Shown: positions 51,972 through 58,665 of the stretch, piece by piece | How the letters are laid out: each line of letters starts with the position of its first letter | Position numbering within the stretch: position 1 is the first letter of the stretch | Assembly: GCA_019454225.1 (NCBI GenBank) | Contig: CP075370.1 | Location: forward strand, 541,001 to 605,000 | DNA from: Paracoccaceae bacterium | GTDB taxonomy: Bacteria > Pseudomonadota > Alphaproteobacteria > Rhodobacterales > Rhodobacteraceae | Reading direction: 5' to 3' | DNA length: 64,000 nt | The notes under the pieces: model-generated | Told to the model about the DNA's origin: nothing | What the model saw: only the letters and a program-made list of their open reading frames with translations | The model's database searches: none | Translations under genes and position numbers: made by a program

Positions 51972-53568
51972 CCCGCATGTCCTTTGCCGGAACCTTCATG
52001 TCGCGCAGGATCTCCGCGGCCGCATTCCGCCCCGGCGCACCCATCACACCGCCGCCCGGATGGGTGGACGAACCGCAGAGCCACAGGTCGCGGACGGGCG
52101 TGCGGTAGTCGGCATAGCCCGGCACGGGGCGGTTGAAGAACAGCTGGTCGAACGTCAGTTCGCCCTGGAAGATGTTGCCCTCGGTCAGCCCGACCTCGGC
52201 TTCCAGTTCGCGGGGCGTGCGCACCTCGACGTGCAGGATTCGGTTGCGGAACCCGGGCGAATACGCCTCGATCTGGTCGATGCAGGTCTTTCCGAATGCG
52301 TCACGGTCGGCATCCGTCCAGTCGTGCCCCTCGATCTTCGGCGGGGCGTATTGCACGAAGCACGACATGAAATGCTTGCCCGGCGGGGTCATCGTGGGGT
52401 CGATCATCGTCGGGATCATCACGTCCTGGAACGGATCGCGCGAGAACCGGCCCGCCTTCCAGTCGTCATAGGCCCGTTCCATCCCCTCGATGCTGTCGGT
52501 GAAATGCAGGTCGCCCTTGAGGTTCGGCGCACCTTCGGGCAGCGCCGGGAACTGCGGCGCGGAATCGAGCGCGATGTTCAGCTTGCCCGAGGATCCGCGC
52601 GTCTTGAAACCCCGCACGCGCTTCAGGAACGGTGCGGGCAGTTCGGCTGCGTCGACGTGGTGCAGGAAGGTGCGCCGCACGTCCATGTTCGAGATCACCC
52701 GCCGCGCGGCGATCTCGTCGCCATTGGCAAGCACCACACCCGTCGCCCGCCCGCCCGACACCCGCACCCTGTCGACGCCCGTGCCCGCGCGGATCTCGCC
52801 GCCTGCCGCCCGAAGCGAGGCGGCAAGCGCCTGCGTGATCGCCCCCATGCCGCCCCGGGCATAGCCCCAGGCGCCGACATTGCCGTCGACATCCCCCATG
52901 GCATGATGCAGCAGCACATAGGCGGTGCCCGGCGACATCGGCCCCAATGCGGTGCCGATGATCGAGCCTACGGCCTGATAGGCCTTGACTACCGGGTTCT
53001 CGAAGTACTCGTCCAGGAAGTCGGAGATCGACATGCTCCAGAACCGGATCATGTCGTAGATCGCGGCCTCGGACATGCCTGACATGTGGCGGCCCAGCCA
53101 GACGAACTCGGCGATGTCGCGGGGGCGGAAGCGTGCCGGATCGGGCGGGCGGCGCATCAGAAGCGGCCGGATGAATCGGCAGTACCGCAGGATGTCGCGG
53201 GCATAGCGGTCATAGGCTTCGGCATCGCGCCGCGAATGCCGCGCCATCTCGCGCCGGTTGGCGTCGTGGTCGCGGAACATCCCCAGATAGCCGCCGCCAC
53301 GGGTGAACATCGCCCCGCCCTCATAGGGAAGAACCTGCAGGCCATGGCGTGGCAGGTCCAGATCGCGCATGATCTCGGGGCGGAACAGGCTGTTGACGTA
53401 GGAGCAGTTGGAGTAGGTGAAGCCGGGGAAAAGCTCGCGGCTGACGGCCGCGCCGCCGATCCAGTCGTTCTTTTCCACCACGCAGACCTTCAGCCCCGCG
53501 CGTGCCAGATAGCAGGCCGCCACAAGCCCGTTGTGTCCCGCCCCAACGATGACCGCGTCAAAGGTCAC
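51952..53568 (-). CDS. FAD-dependent oxidoreductase, phytoene-desaturase-like (copy B)
   Basis: The 538-residue COG1233-type flavoprotein has the N-terminal motif AVIVGAGHNGLVAACYLARAG with VVEKNDWIGGAAVSRELFPG. A middle region contains YARGGMGAITQALAASLRAAGG, and the C-terminal FAD site is LWLCGSSTHPGGGVMGAPGRNAA. No carotenoid genes (crtB, crtE and so on) are nearby, so pigment synthesis is unlikely. It is translationally coupled to the aminotransferase (ATGA overlap at 53565-53568) and to copy A (20-base overlap). The substrate is unknown; an amine or a saturated acid derived from the imported compound is plausible. Confidence 0.85.
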   Translation of the reverse strand: MTFDAVIVGAGHNGLVAACYLARAGLKVCVVEKNDWIGGAAVSRELFPGFTYSNCSYVNSLFRPEIMRDLDLPRHGLQVLPYEGGAMFTRGGGYLGMFRDHDANRREMARHSRRDAEAYDRYARDILRYCRFIRPLLMRRPPDPARFRPRDIAEFVWLGRHMSGMSEAAIYDMIRFWSMSISDFLDEYFENPVVKAYQAVGSIIGTALGPMSPGTAYVLLHHAMGDVDGNVGAWGYARGGMGAITQALAASLRAAGGEIRAGTGVDRVRVSGGRATGVVLANGDEIAARRVISNMDVRRTFLHHVDAAELPAPFLKRVRGFKTRGSSGKLNIALDSAPQFPALPEGAPNLKGDLHFTDSIEGMERAYDDWKAGRFSRDPFQDVMIPTMIDPTMTPPGKHFMSCFVQYAPPKIEGHDWTDADRDAFGKTCIDQIEAYSPGFRNRILHVEVRTPRELEAEVGLTEGNIFQGELTFDQLFFNRPVPGYADYRTPVRDLWLCGSSTHPGGGVMGAPGRNAAAEILRDMKVPAKDMRDAYAVL

Positions 53569-54908
53569 TCGGCTGCCTCGGGATACTCCAGCGTCAGGTC
53601 AACCGCCGCTTCGACCGCCCGCAGCGTGTCGGTCAGGCAGGTTTCGTCCAGCCCGTGCGCCTCGCACATGAACCACGGCTCACGCGAGTCGGGTTCCACG
53701 ATGATGCCCAGATCGTGCAGGAAATAGGCCATCCGGTCATAGAACGAATAGTCCGACATCTTCCACGCGCGGTAGTTGTCCGGCGGGGTCTCGGCAAAGA
53801 ACAGGCCGAACATCGACGCGTGGCCGGTGTAGGAATGCACGATCCCCCGCGCGTTCAGGATGTTCGAGATCCCGGCCTTCAGACGCTCGCCATAGGCGGC
53901 AAGGGTGTCCAGTGCCGGGGTCTCGTCAAGGATGCGCAGGCATTCCTCGGCAGCGGCCAGCGAAACGGAATGCGCCGTGTAGGTGCCGCCGTGCGACGCG
54001 CCGCCATAGCGGAAGGTGCGCATCACATCCTCGCGCCCGGCGATCACCGCGATCGGGTATCCGTTGGCGACGGCCTTGGCGAATGTGGTGATGTCGGGGC
54101 GCACCCCCATGAGGCCCTGCACGCCGCCCCGGCCCACGCGGAACCCGGTCTTCACCTCGTCGATGATCAGAAGGACGCCGTATTCGTCGCAGAGCTTGCG
54201 GGCCAGGTGAACATACTCGTCGCGCGCCGTGATCCCGCAGCAGTTGCCCTGGATCGGTTCGATCAGCATCGCCGCAAGCGCGTCGCCGTGCCGGCGGAAT
54301 GTGTCTTCCAGTCGCTGGAGATCGTTCATCGGCACCAGATGGGCCAGCTTCCTTACGGTGGGCGGAATGCCCTTGCCGTAGGGCACGACGTCGGGATCGG
54401 CGTTCGATCCCTCCTGCCAGCCCTCGACATCGGCCTGCCACATCGCCGCATCGAACAGGCCATGATAGCCACCCTCGACCAGCAGATAGCTTTCCCGCCC
54501 CGTGTAGGCGCGCGCCAGCCGCAGGGCCGCCATCACCGCTTCGGTGCCCGAGTTGGAGAAGCGCACCAGTTCGGCGGCCGGAACCATCCTGGCGATGCGG
54601 TCAGCGACGATCAGCTCGCGCTCGGTGGACAGCGCGAAGACCCCGCCCACCTCCATCCCGCGCCGCGCGGCCGCATCCACGCGGTCGTCCGCATAGCCCA
54701 GGATCGCGGGTCCATAACCCAGCCGGTAGTCGACATAGCAGTTCCCGTCGATGTCCCAGGTTCGCCCGCCCTTGCCGTGGTGCACATAGACCGTTCGGTC
54801 ATCGCCCCAGTAGCGGAAGGTCGAGGCCACGCCCAGCGGCAGGCGCTTCAGCGCACTGCGGAACTGGGCGTTCGACCGGCTCAGGTCACGACGGGGAAGC
54901 GGGATCAT
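53565..54908 (-). CDS. Class III (GSAM-like) PLP-dependent aminotransferase
   Basis: The 447-residue fold-type I PLP enzyme resembles glutamate-1-semialdehyde aminomutase and omega-aminotransferases. It has RFSNSGTEAVMAALRLAR, EGGYHGLFDAAMW, IIDEVKTGFRVGRGG (PLP ring Asp) and TFAKAVANGYPIA with the Schiff-base lysine near residue 278. It is not the heme-pathway HemL, judging by context. It is the first gene of the 11-gene operon, transcribed from the region containing the 24-base dyad at 54952. It would move an amino group to or from an intermediate of the pathway. The ATG at 54908 is 44 bases from the dyad. Confidence 0.9.
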   Translation of the reverse strand: MIPLPRRDLSRSNAQFRSALKRLPLGVASTFRYWGDDRTVYVHHGKGGRTWDIDGNCYVDYRLGYGPAILGYADDRVDAAARRGMEVGGVFALSTERELIVADRIARMVPAAELVRFSNSGTEAVMAALRLARAYTGRESYLLVEGGYHGLFDAAMWQADVEGWQEGSNADPDVVPYGKGIPPTVRKLAHLVPMNDLQRLEDTFRRHGDALAAMLIEPIQGNCCGITARDEYVHLARKLCDEYGVLLIIDEVKTGFRVGRGGVQGLMGVRPDITTFAKAVANGYPIAVIAGREDVMRTFRYGGASHGGTYTAHSVSLAAAEECLRILDETPALDTLAAYGERLKAGISNILNARGIVHSYTGHASMFGLFFAETPPDNYRAWKMSDYSFYDRMAYFLHDLGIIVEPDSREPWFMCEAHGLDETCLTDTLRAVEAAVDLTLEYPEAAE

Positions 54909-54951
54909 GGACTGGCTCTTGGGTGGCTGCGTCCCGCTCTGGATTGCATTA

Positions 54952-54975
54952 TTCTGACTGTCCTGTCAATCAGAA
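54952..54975. promoter_or_regulatory. 24-base dyad, probable operator of the BetI-like regulator
   Basis: Perfect 6-base outer arms TTCTGA / TCAGAA flank a partly symmetric core (18 of 24 positions symmetric overall). The dyad is centred in the 127-base divergent region between the aminotransferase operon and the TetR gene. The minus strand contains TTGACA inside the dyad, so repressor binding would cover a presumed promoter. Confidence 0.6.
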
Positions 54976-55035
54976 CGAACCCCTTTCCCTTCGCAACGAT
55001 TGCGCTATGCAGTCGAAGTCAGGTTCGAGGTCATC

Positions 55036-55701
55036 ATGCAAGCACCCCACGACCCGCCAAAGACCGATCCTCCGCCCCCCCGGAAGCTGCCGCGCGACGC
55101 GCGGCGCGTTCAGCTGATCGAGGCGACGATCGAGACCATGGCGAGGCTGGGATACGCCCGCACCACGCTGACAGAGGTGGCACGGTCGGCGGGCCTTTCG
55201 CATGGCCTCGTGAACTTCCATTTCCAGAGCAAGGACAAGCTCTTGCTCGAAACCCTCCTCTACCTGTCAGAGGAGTATCGCCAGAACTGGTCCGATGCCC
55301 TGGCCGCAGCCGGACCAACGGCGCCGGAACGCCTGTACGCCGTGCTGATGGCCGATTTCAACCCGCGCCTCTGCACGCCCTCTCGCCTGTCCGCCTGGTG
55401 TTCGTTCTGGGGTGAGGCGCAGGCGCGCCCCTTCTATCAGGAGCAATGCGGATCGAACGATGCGGAATACAATGCGGTGCTCGAAGGCCTGTGCGGCCGC
55501 ATGAACAGCGAGCATGGATATCGCGCCGATCCCGCGCGCACGGCGCGCATCCTGCGCATCACCTCGGAAGGCATGTGGCTGGACATGATGACCATGAGCA
55601 CGCCCTATGACATGGCCGAGGCCACCGCGACCCTGATGTGCGCGGCAGGGGCGTTCTTTCCCCGCCACTTCGATGCATCCGGCCTGATCGGCACGCGCTG
55701 A
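55036..55701 (+). CDS. TetR/AcrR-family transcriptional regulator, BetI-like
   Basis: The 221-residue regulator has an N-terminal helix-turn-helix: RRVQLIEATIETMARLGYARTTLTEVARSAGLSHGLVNFHFQSKDKLLLETL, residues about 23-75, spanning recognition helix GLVNFHF. Its C-terminal ligand domain contains ADFNPRLCTPSRLSAWCSFWGEA, which resembles BetI, the choline/betaine-sensing repressor. The ATG at 55036 has GAGG upstream; an upstream in-frame TTG would add 12 residues. It is divergent from the operon and next to a 24-base dyad, the usual layout of a TetR repressor controlling its neighbour and itself. The BetI likeness is one reason to suspect an onium inducer. Confidence 0.88.
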   Translation: MQAPHDPPKTDPPPPRKLPRDARRVQLIEATIETMARLGYARTTLTEVARSAGLSHGLVNFHFQSKDKLLLETLLYLSEEYRQNWSDALAAAGPTAPERLYAVLMADFNPRLCTPSRLSAWCSFWGEAQARPFYQEQCGSNDAEYNAVLEGLCGRMNSEHGYRADPARTARILRITSEGMWLDMMTMSTPYDMAEATATLMCAAGAFFPRHFDASGLIGTR

Positions 55702-55765
55702 GCGCGCTTGCGCGGGTGGCTGGAAACGGGCAGGCTGGATGCGCGATTTGCGCAGGGGGAATTTG

Positions 55766-56647
55766 ATGCAGGTGGATGATTTTCTGGGCGGCAACGCAGT
55801 GTATCTTGCGATTGCGGCCTTCCTGATCGTCGCGATCTTTCTGGGTGTCAGGATCGTGCCGCAAAGCGAGAAGCACGTTGTCGAACGCTTCGGGCGGTTG
55901 CGCGCCGTGCTGGGGCCGGGGATCAATTTCGTGATCCCGTTCCTCGACAGCGTCGCACACAAGATCACCATCCTCGAGCGCCAGCTTCCCAACGCCAGCC
56001 AGGACGCGATCACCGCCGACAACGTGCTGGTAAAGGTGGAGACCAGCGTGTTCTACCGCATCACCGAGCCGGAAAAGACGGTCTACCGGATCCGCGATGT
56101 CGATGCCGCGATCGCTACCACCGTCGCCGGGATCGTGCGGTCCGAGATCGGCAAGCTGGAGCTTGACCAGGTCCAGTCGAACCGGGCCCAGCTGATCGAG
56201 CGGGTGCGCGAGCAGGTGCGCATGATGGTCGATGACTGGGGGGTCGAGGTGACCCGCGCCGAGATCCTTGATGTCAATCTGGATGAGGCGACGCGCGCCG
56301 CGATGCTGCAGCAGCTGAATGCGGAACGCGCCCGCCGCGCGCAGGTGATGGAGGCCGAGGGCAAGAAGCGGTCGGTCGAACTGGCGGCTGACGCCGACCT
56401 CTACGCCGCCGAGCAGGAGGCCAAGGCACGCCGCGTCCTTGCCGATGCCGAGGCCTATGCGACCGGCGTGATCGCCGTGGCGATCAAGGAGAACGGGCTT
56501 GAGGCCGCGCAGTATCAGGTCGCGCTCAAGCAGGTCGAGGCGCTGACGGCCGTGGGGCAGGGCGCGGGCAAGCAGATGGTGATCGTACCGGCGGCGGCGC
56601 TCGATGCCTTTGCAAACGCGTTCGGAATGCTGAAGGGAAAACCGTGA
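55766..56647 (+). CDS. SPFH/Band-7 membrane protein (QmcA/stomatin-like)
   Basis: The 293-residue protein has one N-terminal membrane helix (AVYLAIAAFLIVAIFLGV). The SPFH domain follows (VPQSEKHVVERFGRLRAVLGPGINFVIPFLDSV, then DNVLVKVETSVFYRITEP and VRSEIGKLELDQVQSNR). A long Ala/Glu-rich coiled coil (about residues 195-250) precedes the C-terminal VIVPAAALDAFANAFG. Such proteins assemble large membrane cages and, with an NfeD partner, stabilise or quality-control membrane proteins. AGGGGGA precedes the ATG at 55766. The nfeD gene overlaps its stop, the standard pair. Confidence 0.93.
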   Translation: MQVDDFLGGNAVYLAIAAFLIVAIFLGVRIVPQSEKHVVERFGRLRAVLGPGINFVIPFLDSVAHKITILERQLPNASQDAITADNVLVKVETSVFYRITEPEKTVYRIRDVDAAIATTVAGIVRSEIGKLELDQVQSNRAQLIERVREQVRMMVDDWGVEVTRAEILDVNLDEATRAAMLQQLNAERARRAQVMEAEGKKRSVELAADADLYAAEQEAKARRVLADAEAYATGVIAVAIKENGLEAAQYQVALKQVEALTAVGQGAGKQMVIVPAAALDAFANAFGMLKGKP

Positions 56648-56922
56648 TGCTCTGGCAGGTCTGGTGGGTCTGGGTCGCGGGCGGCCTGGTGATCGGCGCG
56701 ATCGAGATCCTGATCCCCGGATACATCTTCCTCGGCTTCGCCATCGGGGCGGTCGCAACGGGAATCCTGATCGGCATCGGTCTGCTGGGCGGCAGCTTTG
56801 CCGTGCTGCTGGCCGTGTTCGCCTTGCTGTCCGTCCTGGCCTGGCTGGGCCTGCGTCAGGCGATGGGCCGACGCGACGGGCAGGTGAAGATCTGGACGCG
56901 GGACATCAACGACAATCCGTGA
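56647..56922 (+). CDS. NfeD-family membrane protein
   Basis: It encodes 91 residues with two or three hydrophobic segments (VWWVWVAGGLVIGAIEIL, FLGFAIGAVATGILIGI, VLLAVFALLSVLAWLGL), followed by a short C-terminal tail. This is the truncated NfeD1b-type lacking most of the OB-fold domain. It is the obligate partner of SPFH proteins. The ATG at 56647 shares one base with the SPFH stop (TGATG); a GTG one codon earlier is also in frame. It converges on pyrF. Confidence 0.88.
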   Translation: MLWQVWWVWVAGGLVIGAIEILIPGYIFLGFAIGAVATGILIGIGLLGGSFAVLLAVFALLSVLAWLGLRQAMGRRDGQVKIWTRDINDNP

Positions 56923-56953
56923 TGTCCGGCCGCAGCCCGGCCCGCAGGGCCCG

Positions 56954-57643
56954 TCAGAGACCTGCGAGCTCGGCCGTGATCGCCCGCGCCACCGCCGCCG
57001 GGTCATCTGCCGCCCAGACCGGACGGCCCACCACGACATGATCGGCCCCCGCCCGGATCGCCGCGCCCGGTGTTGCGATGCGCTTCTGGTCTCCCGCGTC
57101 GCTGCCGGCGGGGCGCACGCCCGGGGTAACGATCAGCCGGCCTGCGGCCTGGGGCAGGGCGCGGATCGCCGCAGCCTCGTGCGGGCTGGCGATCACGCCA
57201 TCTGCCCCGGCCTCGAATGCCCGCGCGGCACGTTCCAGCACGATCTCGGCCATGTCTCCCGCACGGATCATGTTTGCGTCCAGATCGGCCCGGTCCAGCG
57301 AGGTCAGCACCGTCACCGCCAGGATGCGCATGTCGCCCTTGGCCTGTGCCGCCGCCCGCACCACCTGAGGGTCGCCCTGCACGGTCAGGAAGTCCGGCCC
57401 GTGCGCCGCGATGCCGCGCACCGCCGCCTCGATCGTGGCGCCGATGTCGAACAGCTTCAGGTCAAGGAACACGCGCTTGCCGCGTTCGTGCTTCAACTCG
57501 TTGGCCAGGGCCAGCCCGCCGCCCGTCAGCATTCCCAGCCCGACCTTGTAGAAGGTCACCGCATCGCCAAGCCGGTCTGCAAGGGCAAGCCCGGCCAGGA
57601 CGTTCGGCACGTCAAGGGCCACGATGAGGCGGTCGTCGGGCAT
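56954..57643 (-). CDS. pyrF: Orotidine 5'-phosphate decarboxylase
   Basis: The 229-residue TIM-barrel enzyme has the substrate strand RLIVALDVPN at the N-terminus and the catalytic tetrad segment VFLDLKLFDIGATIEAAV (Asp-x-Lys-x-x-Asp). The phosphate-binding C-terminal part contains IVTPGVRPAGSDAGDQKRIATPG and GADHVVVGRPV. It makes UMP, the last step of pyrimidine synthesis. The ATG at 57643 follows a GGAG ribosome-binding site; a TTG five codons upstream is less likely. It is divergent from the unknown gene at 57751. Confidence 0.96.
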   Translation of the reverse strand: MPDDRLIVALDVPNVLAGLALADRLGDAVTFYKVGLGMLTGGGLALANELKHERGKRVFLDLKLFDIGATIEAAVRGIAAHGPDFLTVQGDPQVVRAAAQAKGDMRILAVTVLTSLDRADLDANMIRAGDMAEIVLERAARAFEAGADGVIASPHEAAAIRALPQAAGRLIVTPGVRPAGSDAGDQKRIATPGAAIRAGADHVVVGRPVWAADDPAAVARAITAELAGL

Positions 57644-57750
57644 GGCGCGCTCCTGCAATTTACGCGCTGATGGGCAGGGCAGCGGCGCTTGTCAAGGTTG
57701 ACAGCCCGCAGGGCGGGCGCGACGCTGCGCGCCAGCAGGCCGGAGGAACA

Positions 57751-58518
57751 ATGCAGATCACCATCACGCTGGACCGCCCCGACGAAGGGCCGCGATCAGG
57801 CCCCGCGACCGTCGGCTGGTTCCTGACCGACCCGAAGGGCAGCATCCTGTTCGATGCGCCCGAACGTCTTTCCTTCCGCCAGACGAACCGGTCCCACGCG
57901 AAATCCGCCGCGCGCTGCCCGGCGGTGATCCAGATGGAAAGCCGCTATTTCGTCGTCAAGTGCCCCTACGACCTGCATATCGGCTTCAACCGCGATGAAA
58001 AGGGCAAGCCGGTCCTGATCAACCGGGCAGGCGTGGCAAGCCCGGTGCGCGGATCGAAGCTCGGCCAGATCCTGACCCTCGTCAGCGAGACCGAGTGGCG
58101 CTATCCCGACCGACCCACGGTCCAGCTTTCGCTGCCCTACTGCTTCATCGCCGACGAGCCGATCTACATGACGCAGCTTGGCACCTTCGCGCACTACCGC
58201 CGCGATCCCCTGCCGGGCACGATCTTTGGCGGGCGCTTTCCCGTGCACGTCTGGCCGCGGCCGCTGATGTGGGCCTTCGAATGGCACGAACCGAACAAGG
58301 ACATCGTGCTGAAGCGCGGCGAGCCGCTGTTCTATGCACAGTTCGAGGCCGAGGGACCTGATCGCGCGATCCAGATGGTCGAGGCCGAGCGAACCCCCGC
58401 CCTGCTTGAATATGTGGAAAAGCTTTCGGGCGTCGTGAACTATGTGAACCAGACCTTCGGCCTGTTCAAGGCGGCCGAGGCGGTGCGGCCGCCAAGGCTT
58501 CTGCAGCCCAAGGAATAG
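57751..58518 (+). CDS. Conserved protein of unknown function
   Basis: The 255-residue soluble protein has no signal peptide or membrane helix and is rich in aromatic residues (VGWFLTDPKGSILFDAPERL, HIGFNRDEKGKPVLINRAG, FGGRFPVHVWPRPLMWAFEW). Two cysteines lie near the front (ARCPAVIQ, VVKCPYDL). I do not recognise a domain with confidence; similar proteins occur in marine alphaproteobacteria as uncharacterised families. GGAGGAACA directly before the ATG at 57751 is a strong ribosome-binding site, supporting expression. It is monocistronic, between divergent pyrF and clpB. Confidence 0.75.
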   Translation: MQITITLDRPDEGPRSGPATVGWFLTDPKGSILFDAPERLSFRQTNRSHAKSAARCPAVIQMESRYFVVKCPYDLHIGFNRDEKGKPVLINRAGVASPVRGSKLGQILTLVSETEWRYPDRPTVQLSLPYCFIADEPIYMTQLGTFAHYRRDPLPGTIFGGRFPVHVWPRPLMWAFEWHEPNKDIVLKRGEPLFYAQFEAEGPDRAIQMVEAERTPALLEYVEKLSGVVNYVNQTFGLFKAAEAVRPPRLLQPKE

Positions 58519-58565
58519 CGCGGTCCGGTCTCTCCGGAATCTTTCGCCGCACCCTGCGTTGCATT

Positions 58566-58594
58566 CTTGCATCAACGCCGCCGCCGCCCCACAT
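58566..58594 (+). promoter_or_regulatory. Weak RpoH-type promoter candidate before clpB
   Basis: CTTG (58566-58569), 17 bases, then CCCCACAT (58587-58594) resembles sigma32 sites (CTTGAA ... CCCCATNT) and lies 71 bases before the clpB start. The match is partial, well below that of the dnaK promoter. Confidence 0.3.
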
Positions 58595-58665
58595 CCGGGT
58601 CAAGGCCGGGCAGGGCGTGCCATGACGGGCGCATCGCCGCGGCGCTTGTGAAAGAGGAGAAACCG

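Noticed and set aside
50412..53568. Considered carotenoid biosynthesis genes
   Set aside because: Only the COG1233 fold is shared; no phytoene synthase or other crt gene is present and the partners are unrelated to pigments.
53565..54908. Considered HemL (glutamate-1-semialdehyde aminomutase of heme synthesis)
   Set aside because: It is embedded in a catabolic operon with transporter and oxygenases under a TetR repressor, not a housekeeping context; the class III fold fits many omega-aminotransferases.
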